NCBI RefSeq assembly: GCF_001949145.1
Contig: NW_019091437.1
Coordinates: forward strand, 487,728 to 549,727
Length of the DNA: 62,000 nt
Origin: Acanthaster planci
Lineage: Eukaryota > Echinodermata > Asteroidea > Valvatida > Acanthasteridae
Reading direction: 5' to 3'
The position numbers were made by a program, and so were the translations under genes. Within the stretch, counting starts at the first letter, position 1. Each line of letters opens with the position of its first letter. This document shows, piece after piece, positions 12,148 through 24,041 of this stretch. The notes beneath the pieces were generated by a model, which was not told where the DNA came from, did not search any database, and saw only the letters and a program-made list of their open reading frames with translations.

Positions 12148-12347
12148 GTGTTGGAGTCCTCGTACTCATGTACGAGGACTTCAACAAGAAGAACTTGTTG
12201 ACATTAGGACGTGATGGATGGGTTTTGTCTTGTGTTGGAGTCCTCGTACTCATGTACGAGGACTTCAACAAGAAGAACTTGTTGACATTAGGACATGATG
12301 GATGGGTTTTGTCTTGTGTTGGAGTCCTCGTACTCATGTACGAGGGA
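12148..12347 (+). repeat. 84-bp tandem repeat (about 2.4 copies) with two hairpins per unit
   Basis: Units begin at 12155, 12239 and 12323 when aligned on AGTCCTCGTAC, an exact 84-base period. Each full unit has hairpin 1 (11-bp perfect stem, AGTCCTCGTAC / GTACGAGGACT, four-base TCAT loop) and hairpin 2 (CAACAAG / CTTGTTG around AAGAA). The two full units differ at one base. The third unit stops after hairpin 1, whose stem is extended by GTTGGA / TCCAAC (12319–12354). The array lies 196 bases after the CHTF8 stop and directly before an AATAAA, so it is probably in the 3' UTR. It is open on both strands only because of its periodicity. Confidence 0.9.
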
Positions 12348-12358
12348 TCCAACATTGG

Positions 12359-12364
12359 AATAAA
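12359..12364 (+). terminator. CHTF8: Poly(A) signal, probable CHTF8 3' end
   Basis: AATAAA about 410 bases after the CHTF8 stop is the first canonical signal downstream. Confidence 0.55.
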
Positions 12365-12379
12365 ATAGCTGCAGCAAAG

Positions 12380-14457
12380 TTTTCAGATAACATTCATGTC
12401 ATTCACTGGATCACCGAGTGATTTAAAAGTGTGACATCGGAATTACTGTTACGTAGGAGTACGCTTCTTAATGACCAGCCATATTTAGCACTGGCTTGTA
12501 TTTATTATTGTATAGGCTTATTATTATATATATAGGCTGTTAACGAAAATGATGTTGGGTTCCACGCCGCTTGCTTTGGTGGAAAAAACTATTCCTGCCA
12601 ATCAAACCACAAAAACTGTCAAAAGGAATCAACTTTTCTTTTTAATTAAAAAATCTGCACACAGTATTTTTTGGGGGGGGCTTCATCTCTAACAAAGTTA
12701 TAAACCTTAAACAGTGGAAGAGGTAATTTTAAAATGTTTTTCCCCAAACCAAAATCTGCGATTTTCATTTTTTTTTTCGTTTTCTTTTGGTATTATGTTG
12801 GGGGTGGGAGTTATTGTTTCATTTTTTTCTGGAGAAGGCGAGGCGCCCCCTTTAATCCCCCGCGACGCCAATACCCCTCACTTTTAAATCATATTGTATG
12901 GGTTTTTTTTGGGGGGGGGGTTTGGGTTTTTTTTGGTGATATTGTGTGGTTTATTTTGAACACAAAGATGAAAAGATACAATGAAAATCACTAGCAAAAG
13001 GTATATTCCGTTTTTGGAAAGAACATTTATTCGGATTTGTACTTGAGTTGATAGGAATGCATGGTGTGAACCGCACTCGAAAGCCTAGTACACGTTAATA
13101 GGTTTCGGACGTCAGCGTTTTGTTAACGTTCACCAGACGGCAAAAGCTGCTTCTATAATTGGCCGGATTTTTTTCCACGCTTAGTCGCTCTTGAGCGGTC
13201 AATTTGTCACGGTCACATCCGCGGTCAACCACGATGAAACCAAAGCCATACACATCACGAGTGCCGTTCGTGCACAATACGCTCACGGCCGAACTTTCGT
13301 GGAATTGACCCCTCCAGAAATTTACATACAATGTTGGCAGAGCAAAGAAAACAACCCGCAATACACGTGTAAGTGTAGTGTGCGCATAGAGCATTACATC
13401 TGTATCATTTCCAAACAGCTCGAGGAGAAATCGGTCAACAAAACCAATGCAATTGAAGTGTCACATGTCAGCGGGAATCCGTTTCATGGGTTCACGTGTA
13501 GAAAAATAATGTATGCATTGCGAAACTGCAGGGAAACAATCGGAATTTGGACTGAAACGATCAGCTGTTTCCCTTATCACTGCCCAGGATGAAAGATCAA
13601 CAAGTTGCTCTGTTTGTGTTACAAGTTGGCTTTTTAATAAACGTTGCAGACGGCATTTGACACACTTGCAACTTGCCCATTTCGAGTCCCCTGGTTACCT
13701 TTTGTCTGTTGTTTGACATACATTCAGTTTTAGAAATGTGTTCAACCCAGGAGCTGCGAATGTGGTGCACTTGGACGTTTTGGCACAAAACATGTTGACG
13801 GGCACGCACACTGGTGAGTATACAATGTACACCCGTCTTCTTTCCTCAATGGTACACGCACTTGCACTTCTGTGGTTTTTTCATGGGCATTACCATGACT
13901 TCGTTGTCACTGCTATCTAATGTGAACACTAATTCATGAATTCGATTTAAAACGTCTATGGGCGGATCTAGAACCAATTTTTTTTGGGGGGGGGCAGACA
14001 TTTGAAATTTTTATCATGTAAGCATTCGTAGCTTTTCTGAGAAGTAAGACTTTTCACACTTCTGTAAGGAAAGAAATCTGAATAAACCCAAAACATGGCC
14101 TTTTATCTGGGAAAAAAGAAAGAAACCTTTTTGGGCGAGGGGGCATTGCCCTTCACCCCCGGTAACGTTGCACCTTAAGTTGCAACGGTTTTGACCCGGT
14201 TTTGAAACTTGAGAGCTATTCGTTGTCATCAAGTTGATGGGTTTTAGAATAGGGATAGGTTCTTTGAAATAATTTAATAAATTCTTGCTATGGGTTTCAT
14301 CTGATCATTTTCCTGCTTGTAATTACATGTGTTTGTTATTTGATAAACGAAATCTAAATTTGTTCAAAACTTCCTGTAATGCTACTCCAGGCCCATGACA
14401 GTGTTCCACAGCGGGGTTACATTCTGATCTTGCTCTCCGTACGACGACTGTTTCCAG
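12380..14457. other. Intergenic region between CHTF8 and the ML-domain gene
   Basis: Low-complexity T/G-rich sequence fills 12660–12950 and a G run lies near 13983. A 133-codon open frame at 13191–13592 (plus) lacks an ATG start, resembles nothing I know and shows no splice context, so I do not call it. Otherwise nothing recognisable. Confidence 0.6.
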
Positions 14458-14460
14458 ACG

Positions 14461-17400
14461 ATGAAAATGACATTCAAACGCGGCTTCGCGTGCGGCATGA
14501 TCACCGTGTTGGCCTTTGTAGGCGTGTATCTTACCTTCTTCAACCACCCACCAGCGGACGAGACACTTCAGGCCAACGCCCATAACTCTGCTCACAAGCT
14601 AGGCCCACCCAAATTTTCGAACGACATCGGACCGTCCAAGTCCAATTCGGCCGACGGCTCCAGACATATCCTCAACCAGGAGGTCGACACAGCTAAGCGG
14701 ACGAAGGAGAAAATTCTAAGGGATCAGGGCACTCATCCCAAAGATGACTTGCTAAGTCAAGGTTCCTCCTTGGCAAACGATCCCCACGGGAACGACAGTG
14801 CCCGTGCAGTGGTGAACATCGACAGTTTAATTGATGTCATCGTGGCTTCGGATCAGGAAAAACAGGAAAAATCCCCCAAAGAGCCAGTTGGGCAGATTTC
14901 TGCGAGGACCACTGCAGCATCTGAAAATGCAAATGGTGTCAAGGATGATGTCAAAGAAGTCAACATGAACGGAGAGAAAGGAGGCGCAGATACAGACGGT
15001 GGTGGCAGATCCAAGATAATCTCTCACCTCGACTATCCCAGATTCGACTGGGATAAGTGGGTGACAGACAACAACTTGGTGGACGTGGGCACCATGTGGG
15101 GATACTGTGGTAAGCGGTGATCCAGAGATTTCTCCCCAGGTGTACAGCCTCGGGACAAACATCCAAACAAATCTTGCCGTCTAAACTAGATCTTTTTTTA
15201 ACTGTTTCGGCATTTCGGCGAAACAGCTTTTGTTTTCGTTAAACTTTTTTTTCTAAGACTTTTCCCCATAGGGTTTGTACACGTTTTCTTCCACTAGTCG
15301 ACTTTGGTAGTTTTATATATCTGATTGACCTCATTTATATTTATTTTTTCCTATTAAACAACTTGAAATCCGAAACAGCTCTGTGGTTGTTGCTTTAACA
15401 ACAACCACCTGTAGTTTTTTTTTTATTTTGTTCTCCAATGAAATGAAACTGGGTCAAAGTTTTCTACATAACAATAAGATTAATAAAACATTACACGATA
15501 TTTAAGAATAGCCTAGTCCATAATGATTGATGCTTTTGCTTTGAAAGAAGAGGCAAGAAGTCAAGCCTGTTTACAGTGCACAAATCATTGACCTGCACAC
15601 CACAGGATACAATGTAGGGCTTTTTTCCATTACGATAAGACTCTATTTTGTTTTTATCATGTTTTGATAACGACTTTCATTATTACCCTTTGAATCGATG
15701 CACAAGCGCAAGCTCCCTACGAAAATTAATGAATACTTGTATGGGTTTAGTTTGCGTTCGTAACTGAAAAGTTCGCAGTCCTTGTTTGCTTCCTTTTGTT
15801 CTTCCTGTGAGCAGTGGCGTAGCCACAGGGGGGTCTTGGGGGCACGTTCCCCCACAAATTCCCGTCGCCCCCCCCCCGAAAAAAATGGATGCATTGGATA
15901 TTGAACAAGGCTAACAAAAACTTGCCCCAAAAAACCACACCACTGAAAGCTGGTGCCCCCCATAAGATGCTGGTGCCCCCTTTGATTCCCCCATTAGTAA
16001 AATCCTAGCTACTGCCTGTGAGTTATTGGGCGTAACCACGAATTTTTTCGGGGGGGGACTGGCAATAAAACCATCTGCTAAGAACTGAGGAGCCCCCCAA
16101 AAATGAGAATTTCTGAAAAATCAGAGAAAGGCGATTTTTCAGTTATGTTTTTCTTCCCATTTAATGAAAAAAAGTAGCCTCACACCCCCCCGAAGGCCAG
16201 AAAAGGTCACATGTAAAAATGTTTAACTCCTCCCCCCCTCCAAAAAAAAAGTTTGGCCTCCCGAAAAATTTTTTTCTGGATCCTTCCTTGACGGAAGAAG
16301 TTGAAGGTATTATCAAGTACATTCGTGATTTTTATCCCTTTGATTGTTCCTTTTTCGTTACTTTCTTTTCGAATTTCTTTTTTTTTTCACTTTTTTGTGG
16401 AGGAGGAGGGGGAGGAGCCAAGGGTAACTTTTGCAGTTCCATTGTATTCGTGCGTTGTCGTCTTTGACCAAGGACGTGTTTACATGTTTGCTTTATTCCC
16501 AGGACTCGTTATTTTCGAAACTATATCACGGAAATAGTTCCACAGTCGGGGCACGATGCAGCGCCATTCCCATTTGCGTGTACTGTACATACTTGTATAC
16601 CTTTAGCGCGTCTTGCGCCATTGAACGTGGCCCTGACAGGTCAGGGTTAGGAAAAGTTCGTTGACTCAAATTGCCGACTTGACGCCAGCGAGACTTTAGT
16701 TGCTTTTGTCAAGTTGAGATTATTTGACGTGGAAAACAATCTCGTGGCGTGACTTGGAACGAGACTTGAACAAGTTGCCGACGCAATGACTTTGGCTGAA
16801 AGAAATTTTTCAGTGGACGTGCAGAAGCAAATCTGGGCAAACAGTGCAGTAGAGCCTACTTGGAAGCATATGGAGCGTCCATGTACGGTATATACATAAC
16901 TGTGTACATGTATTTGTGTGTAATAAAAGGGGGTTCCTGTGGCAAGGTTTAAGGGCAGTGTTGAATGAATCAAAATGCATACATGAATGGATTTGGCTCA
17001 ACTCAGATCCATTTCAACTCATAATATATAATTGGTGCATGCATGAAGGAAGGTCAAACTCAAAGATTGCACATTTTCTTCTTAGTCCTATAAGTCTTTA
17101 ATTGTCTCGTGGACATTTCGGCGGAATTTGGTAGATACCACAGACATTAATGCGCAGTTGCAAGAATCTCACAATAGCCTTTAGATTTGAAAGTAACCCC
17201 CCCCACAAATCATGAGAGGAATGTTTCTCCGTTTTCTTGGGCATTGGTAAACCACAGGTTACTGGACTTCCTTCCCAAAATGTATGTACATGTATACGAG
17301 GTATTATGTCGTCCCTGCAACGTTCCAAAATGAAAGAGTCAGTTTCTCGAAAATAAACTATTGTGCACCGTCTATATGTGACGCTCATTCACAGCGTAGG

Positions 17401-20400
17401 TCTATTGTCCCGTTCCTCTGCAGACGACCCTGATCCAGCAGAGGTCGGTAAGATACTGTTGATGAAAGACGAAGACAGAGGAGGGCTGAAAGTGGTCGTC
17501 GTCATGAATACCACATTCGGTAAGAAACATTCAACACATCAACCTTACGGGTACAGTCCACTAATTCAAGCCCCATTGAAAACAGTGTAAAATCAGCACT
17601 GTTCATGGCCCAATAGCATGCACGCCAACATCTCTGAGATTTCTGAAACACNNNNNNNNNNNNNNNNNNNNNNNNNNNNNNNNNNNNNNNNNNNNNNNNN
17701 NNNNNNNNNNNNNNNNNNNNNNNNNNNNNNNNNNNNNNNNNNNNNNNNNNNNNNNNNNNNNNNNCTGGAAAGGATTTACACAATCTCACCATTTTGGGGG
17801 GCAAACAATCTCCTTTTTCAAAAGATACCGTGGGGGCACTTTTAATGCTAATGAGCTGGCCAGAAACTCTCACTTGAATTAGTGGTCTGCACCCTTACAT
17901 CTGCAGTCGCACAGATTGGGGAGAATCAGGATTGTCAATGCATTTGATCTGAAGTTTGAATCGTAGATTTATGCAGAGAGTTGCCATTAGATTGTCTACT
18001 GGTATTGTATGTTAAACTATTTCTGAATCTTCCATTATGATGGAGAAAAGGGCGTTACAATCGACAGTGTTCAAAAATGAATTTTTGTTGTGCAAATTGT
18101 TCCCAACCATTGAGACGTACCTCACAGTCATGGTAAATGTTATTTTGAAGCATCTGATAGCAAAATGAAGATTAAATTGATATCAGCACTTACATGCGTT
18201 TTGAGTCGAAGTTGGGAAATTATAATATTCATATATTCCACGTATCTTCCTCGAGAGCTTAGGATGAATTCACCTTTATACTGTCACACAAGTTCTAAGC
18301 TTTCTTCAGTAGGTTTCTTTTTTAATGAAAGGAAGTCCAATTGGAAACGTTTATAGTTATTGCAGTCTCGTCCTCCTTAATGTTTATAGTTCCATGAAAG
18401 CAATTGTCTTGGAGCTAAATCCATGCAGAATGTAGAGTGGGGTAACTAGTTTTGTTTAGAATGTGTATATTATTTCCTCTGTCATTCCTTGGGGAAATAT
18501 TTGAAATAGAATAAATCAGCCAAGAGCGGTCATACGAGCTGAGAATGTTTGGAAGAGACAAGACACATCAAGCTACTTTTTTTTCTTTTTTAGCTTTTCC
18601 GGCCTTTACAAGAAAACCTCATTGGTGTTTTAAACCTTTGGTCCACAGTGAAGAGTTTCCAGATTTTTGTTTGTCTGTTTTCGAACCCCGTAATAAATAA
18701 CAGATTTTTCGTCTCTCTGACAAGAAAAAACCAAGCCGCCCGTATAGTCTATTTCAGATACCGTACAAATTAGAATCACTTTATGTGATCCCCTAAACGA
18801 ATACACCGGGCACTTGATTAGATAATGGTGCGTCAATTTGGAAGATATTAAGTATTGTTTTCTTATCAATTTACTGTTTGCTATTGCCATGATAGTGGCT
18901 CGGTATAGTCTGTGTTGCAGGGCATTCAATACAAGGTGCAGGCGCTCTGTAAAATTATTTGATGTGATCTTCTGATCTAATGGTTTTGTAGTTGAAAGTC
19001 TGTAGACTGTATTTCGACACGTAATTTTTCAGTCTTCTCATGATGTTTATTTCAGGGATTGAAAATACTACGAATGTACGTACATAATAACTACGCGACA
19101 AATTTTGTCTATATGTAAAAAAAAAAGAAACTTTTTTGATGGTTACGCATTACCTTTACGTGCGTATGTGATAGTTTTTGATAGTTTTTCCATCTTTTTT
19201 TCCTCATACCTGGATACACATTTTTTTGACACCGTAGAGTTGTCACTAAGTCTTGTCTCCATTTTCATTCAGTATAAGGTTGAAGGCAGGCACAATTGAT
19301 GGGCGTTAGGCTTTTTGTCATTTCTAACAGTTGCTTAATTAAGTAGAGTTACGAGTTCTTGCATCAATCTCTGGTAAAGTACCGTCTACTCATTTATAAA
19401 AGAGCCACCGCAACTCACTAAGAGGGCCGCCGGTGTGTATAGGCCTTGTCACAGGCGGCCAAACCCTGTTCATCAGTTTTCTCGACCGCGCCGATCTTTT
19501 CGGGCGAACGCATTGTCGGATATCAAATAACCCAGTATCAAATTGTGTATGCTAATGATATTTGATTAACAATATGTTGCCATCCCGTGCCCGGTGCATG
19601 TCATCCGCTGCTCTTAACTGTCCGGTTGATCAGTACCATTGAATTATCAGTACTTCCCTCATACGGGGAGCTGGAGAGGCAGGGGGACAGTTTGAGGCAC
19701 TCTCAGAAATCGGTTTATTAAGTTGTGGTTGCCGGAAGGGATGTTTTTGCTGTGTTTCTAGCTCTATGGTATGAGTCAGTGGTGGCATGAGAGCGCCAAA
19801 CAAAGGTATTCTGTGTACAGAGTATTATGCACGGACACTCCATGGAAGCAACATCTTTTCTAAGGGGAAAAATTTAGTTGTGGGAGGAGCCGCTGGTAAA
19901 AAACGTTGCGACGTTTTGAGTGTTGTTTCCGGAAACTACTGGGGCGGACAGGGGGTTATTTAAGTTGGCTGGACTTATTCAAGCATAGCCTAGAGTACTA
20001 CCAAGATGCTGGGATGCTGAGATGAGATGCCCGAAGTGTTCGGGCATGACGGGATGGGATGCTGGTTGGTTTTTTGGTGCATTTTGCTGGTGGCCTATTA
20101 GTAATAAATTTCCTAACTAATGTACGGTGCCCCTCATTTAAGTTCGGTCGCGGCGTTCTTGAAGGTTATCGTACCGGAAAGGTCGAGGGAATTACATGGC
20201 GAAGAGGCAAAGCGTGGATTAGGATGCCCCTCTAGAGACTTCAGCGCACAGCACTTAAGACAAAATGTCTGAGGCCGTGTCCAAATCTGAGTTTGGGTTT
20301 TTGCCCAATGCAGGTGCATGTGCGTAGTGCTATGCTGACAAAAATCCTGGGAGTGACTCTTGAATCTGTTTTTGACTTGCTCAATGCTACGTGTCTGGTT

Positions 20401-22920
20401 TCTTTGATTTGGTTTTTTGCTTGTTGGAGTGTGTGTTTTTAGCCATATTCCGTGGTGCCAGTAAACTTACATAACAATGTCAAATTTCATAAAAGTTTGG
20501 GGGTGATTGGTCGATCTGCGCGATCAACTTCGATCTTTGCGCGGTCTGTCAATTTTATTGCATGTTTTTACAATAATTATTTCACCATTAGCTACAGCCA
20601 ATTGCCTTTTCTTTCTTATTCGCGATTGTGCAGAAGTTAAGTTAGGGATTTACTACATCTGCCAATCGCGCAGCGTGATCGGGCGATCATGCATATTAAC
20701 CAATTGTGCCCAACACATAATTGTTCATGAGCTTGTGTTTTCTCTTACGCTTGTTTTTGTATTAGACGAGCCAGTTGTGTCCGGCCTGATTCAGGCCCAT
20801 GTCATGTACGGGGAGATGTCATTCTATGACAAAGAGATGGACATTTGCACGCTGTATGACGATACCGAGCTGGAACCAGGCGAAGAGAGAGACACATTCT
20901 TCGACTGCCCCATGGCAGCAGGTGGGAACGGATGCTTGAATACCACCAATTTGTTTTTGATTTACACACTGCGAAATGATCCATTAATTACGGTATTGGC
21001 CAATTTGCGATCTTTCAAAGATTGCTCCCTTAAGGAACCCATGGACGTGCCCAGTGGCGTACCCAGGATTTGTCGTATGTGTGTGAGTGTGTAAACGCCT
21101 TCAATCGTGGACCGAGAACAATAGGGGACAATAGGGTCCACGGTTGCCGAAGAGTCCACGGTTGGAAAACGTGTACAAAACATATGGGAGGTCTTCTGAA
21201 AAAGTTCAAGTATGAACAAAAGAGGAACAATAGGGAGTCCACGATTGAAGGCGTTTACACATGTGTGTGTGTATGGGGGGTGCTCTAACCTTACATACAG
21301 TGTGGACTTGTGAATACGTGCGTGTGGACGTCTTTTGTTCACAAGTCACAAGTTTGTTCAGGAAGGAAAGACGTTCTGCGGACTTAATATCCACTCCACA
21401 GGACGTTTCTCCTTCTCTGAAAAAGAAGTTTAGAGACATTTTTGAGTTAGAATTATCTGTCGTAAAAGGGAAAGAAATAGTCAAGGAAATATTTTACAAA
21501 AATCCAGCTGAAAATCGTGCTCCCAGTTCAAGAAACCCGCTTTTTTAAACGTTTTTTCTTAACTGCACGAAAACAAAGGAATGTCCACACTAGGTATGTA
21601 GGCCTACGGCCGTGTCCGAATCACTTGGCTGCTGCTTGAAGAGTATGGTAGTGGCTGCGGCGAGTTCCCATAGAGTTGTGTGTAATTTCCAGCCGTAGCC
21701 AAGTGATTCGGACACGGCCTATCATAAGTATGTGTGTGTGTGGGGGGGGGGCCTCCGACCGAAATTTACTCCCCAAATTTCCCAAACAGCTGATGATATT
21801 CAAGCCCCCCCCCCGTTGCACCACGGGGGACTGGACTGGATGTGCGGCTATATCAGAGCTATAGTACAAGATTTAGTTGTAGATATATTGTATCTTTGTT
21901 TTGGGGGAAAACTGAAAACCTTTTGGCCCACCTTGGGCGCGCCACTGGACATGCCGACCTGCATAAAATGAGAGGGTCCGCGGTGTTTCGGACCGTCAAG
22001 CAAAGTGATCTAATGTGTCAGGATAGGTCAAACGGTTTATGTCATTGTTCTGATAGAAGAAGCCAGAGGAAGAAATGCACGTATTACATGTGCAGCTGGT
22101 ACAATGTGTACTTAATTTCAAGTGCTTACACCAATTTGCATTTGGCCAGCGAAACGTACTCGAACAGAACGTGTTCTTTGCTCGGCTTGCGTATAAACCC
22201 TAATGTTCAGAACTCAGTGTCCAGACGTCTTTTTGTTCAAGTCTGAGGAGTGTAATGCTATACTTCTGGTAAACTGTTTATGGTTTCAGGAACCAAGTAC
22301 TACACGAAAGAGCTGCATGTTCCGTTTTTCCTCCCCAGCGTAAGTTCTTTACAACTTTTAATTGAGTCACAAGTCAAGTCACGAGTAAGGTTAAAGTGAC
22401 AAAGGAATACTTCAGTCGTGAAAGTGTACTTGAATAGCTTGCATGTGTCTAGACATGACCCTTTGATGTTACTTCCTATCGACAGGTGAGGGCGTACCTA
22501 AGGTCCAAAGGTACCAAATACTTGACTTTGAACTCAACTTTACCGTTGTCTTTCAGAGCAAAACGAGGCCACACATGCAAACTGAAGGCGCTTTCGTGTC
22601 GTAATGATATTAATTCCTTCATATTGCCTCAGAAGAGTCCATTCAGAGGTCCGAATTTAGCCAATGTGTACATTGTACAATGCAGCCTCTCTTTTTCACC
22701 ACAATTTAGCTCGCCTCGAAACGCAACTGATTTTTAGTGGCAGTCAAACTGTGTCAAAACATTTCAGCGAGTATAACCAGACATTTTTAACAATTTTAAT
22801 TCAAATAAGTTGATTTTTCCCCCTTATTTGCTGATGCAGGGTCACTTCACAGCCAAGGCCAAGCTAGTCGACCAACAGGATCGATCTGTTATCTGTACCT
22901 CTGCTGAACTGCAGATATGA
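14461..22920 (+). CDS. Type II membrane protein with C-terminal ML (MD-2-related lipid-recognition) domain
   Basis: Five exons: 14461–15109, 17424–17519, 20766–20921, 22290–22339 and 22840–22920 (stop TGA), phases 1,1,1,0, giving 343 residues. Residues 1–8 are basic and 8–27 hydrophobic (GFACGMITVLAFVGVYLTFF), a signal anchor placing the C terminus outside the cell or in the lumen. Residues ~30–195 are a hydrophilic stalk rich in D, S, K and G. From ~W211 the sequence fits the ML/NPC2/MD-2 fold: four cysteines (C216, C276, C296, C336), the FFDCPM turn, VPFFLPSGHFTAKAKL and a final VICTSAELQI strand. N245-T-T is a possible glycosylation site. ML domains bind lipids such as sterols or lipid A and are usually secreted; ligand and paralogue class are unknown here. 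A TTTCCAG acceptor three bases before the ATG implies a 5' UTR intron. Confidence 0.82.
15110..17423 (+). other. ML-gene intron 1
   Basis: Non-coding. It contains a perfect 10-bp hairpin (15383–15392 / 15399–15408, six-base loop) and a C/G-homopolymer-rich patch around 15820–16260 with the GTGGCGTAGCCA motif often seen in degenerate invertebrate repeats. No exon recognised. Confidence 0.6.
17652..17764. other. Assembly gap (113 N)
   Basis: A run of unknown bases lies within ML-gene intron 2. It does not touch a predicted exon, but any hidden sequence there is invisible. Confidence 1.
17765..20765 (+). other. ML-gene intron 2 (after the gap)
   Basis: I see no coding exon. AT-rich unique-looking sequence, with GAGGCCGTGTCCAAAT at about 20271–20286 resembling one end of the MITE at 21608–21719. 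Confidence 0.55.
21088..21261. mobile_element. 174-bp MITE with perfect 25-bp terminal inverted repeats
   Basis: The termini 21088–21112 and 21237–21261 are exact reverse complements (left end TGTGTAAACGCCTTCAATCG). The interior contains a conserved block from GTGTACAAAACATATG to AGAGGAACAATAGG that recurs at about 45568–45630, defining a family. It lies in ML intron 3. Confidence 0.85.
21608..21719. mobile_element. 112-bp MITE with perfect 23-bp terminal inverted repeats
   Basis: Left end 21608–21630 (GGCCGTGTCCGAATCACTTG...) and right end 21697–21719 are exact reverse complements. There is no coding potential. Perfect ends suggest a recent insertion. Confidence 0.85.
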
Positions 22921-24035
22921 AAGGAAACAAAAGGATCCGGCATATATTTCCTCAGTGAAATTTGAATAGCCTATGCGGACGTCAATGGTTTATTACCTTT
23001 TTGAAATTTTGGACAGATCAATGTAAAAAAAGAACCATGTATCAAGTTTGCTGTCTTTCTGTTTTTAGCCAATCTGTCCATATATTTGTGTCAAAAATTA
23101 CGCATAGTATTCGGAATTACAATTGCGTCACTGGCTGACGACGTAGTTCTTTTGACAAGTGTTTTGACTGGAACTTGCCAGGTTACAATTACAAAAGAAA
23201 ACGCTGACAGGAGTTGTGTTAACTGTGGTACAAAGTGTAAACGTGGTACACATCATTATATTTAGAGGTGTTTTCGAGAATGAAGAAATGAAGTGACAGA
23301 CTACGATGTTTGTTACACAGCTTTGTTGAAAGTTGTTTGGGAACAAGGATGAATCTCTGCTCGAAATACTCGGGGTGTCCACAGGGAAAAATGCCGAGTA
23401 CTGCATGGAAGCGGCGTCTCTCTGTCGCATGCAAGTTATGACAAGGATCCACGCAAAGGTTCGTCGGAGAGAGCTGTTTAGTAGACTTGTGCAATACTTG
23501 AAACAATCTTCAAAGAACTGCTTTCTGTGTCAGCATTCTTTTTGAAAAGCGAGAGCAACATTGCTAATTGTATTTTGACGCCGCTCTCAATAGTTTGACG
23601 AACTCTAGCGCGAGGCTGGGAATGTAGCAGTTTGTCTCTCGCATTCGTACCCAATAACCTTGTGATACGGTCCCCTTGATATCAAGCTATGCCACCGTCA
23701 GCATCTGTTTTTAGCTTAACATCCTTACTGATGTGGAGTCTGGACTTTCGGTTCCACCATCAATCTTAAAGGATACGGGCTTATGGACATTCGTGCAGTA
23801 TTACCATGTTACCGAAGTTCAGTATTCAGTGACCATTTCGTAGTTGCTTTTTTATATACTAAATGTGCGTATTTAGGCCCTGTAATGTCGTCTTTCCCAA
23901 GTTTCATTTTCAGCTGTAGACAAAATACATTACCTGTATTTCTTTGTTTTCTAGATTTGTAGTTTTTCAACTTTTCTTAAGGTCAAAGGGATAAAAGTCG
24001 ATGAGGGAAGGAATCGCCAGGAATTGCCACCAAGA

Positions 24036-24041
24036 AATAAA
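24036..24041 (+). terminator. Candidate poly(A) signal for the ML gene
   Basis: Canonical AATAAA about 1.1 kb after the stop codon. No nearer canonical signal was noticed. Confidence 0.35.

Larger units (their letters stand above)
21051..21948. mobile_element. Possible ~0.9-kb inverted-repeat element in ML intron 3, carrying nested MITEs
   Basis: CCAGTGGCGTACCCAGG at 21051 and CCTTGGGCGCGCCACTGG ending at 21948 are near reverse complements. Between them lie two complete smaller elements (21088–21261 and 21608–21719). No transposase is visible; the outer pair could instead be two independent repeat fragments. Confidence 0.35.

Noticed and set aside
12116-12368. Open frames on both strands encoding repeated peptides
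   Set aside because: They come from the 84-bp repeat, whose length is a multiple of three, so any open frame is kept through each unit.
13191-13592. 133-codon open frame on the plus strand
   Set aside because: It needs a TTG start, shows no known domain, overlaps another open frame on the opposite strand and lacks splice or promoter context.
14323-14595. Antisense open frame over ML exon 1
   Set aside because: It is a shadow of the plus-strand coding exon, with no homology of its own.
22486-22737. Open frame preceded by a CGACAG acceptor in ML intron 4
   Set aside because: Joining exon 22339 directly to 22840 restores the conserved FFLPSG-HFTAK segment in frame; adding this block would break the ML fold, and it has no donor in the needed phase.
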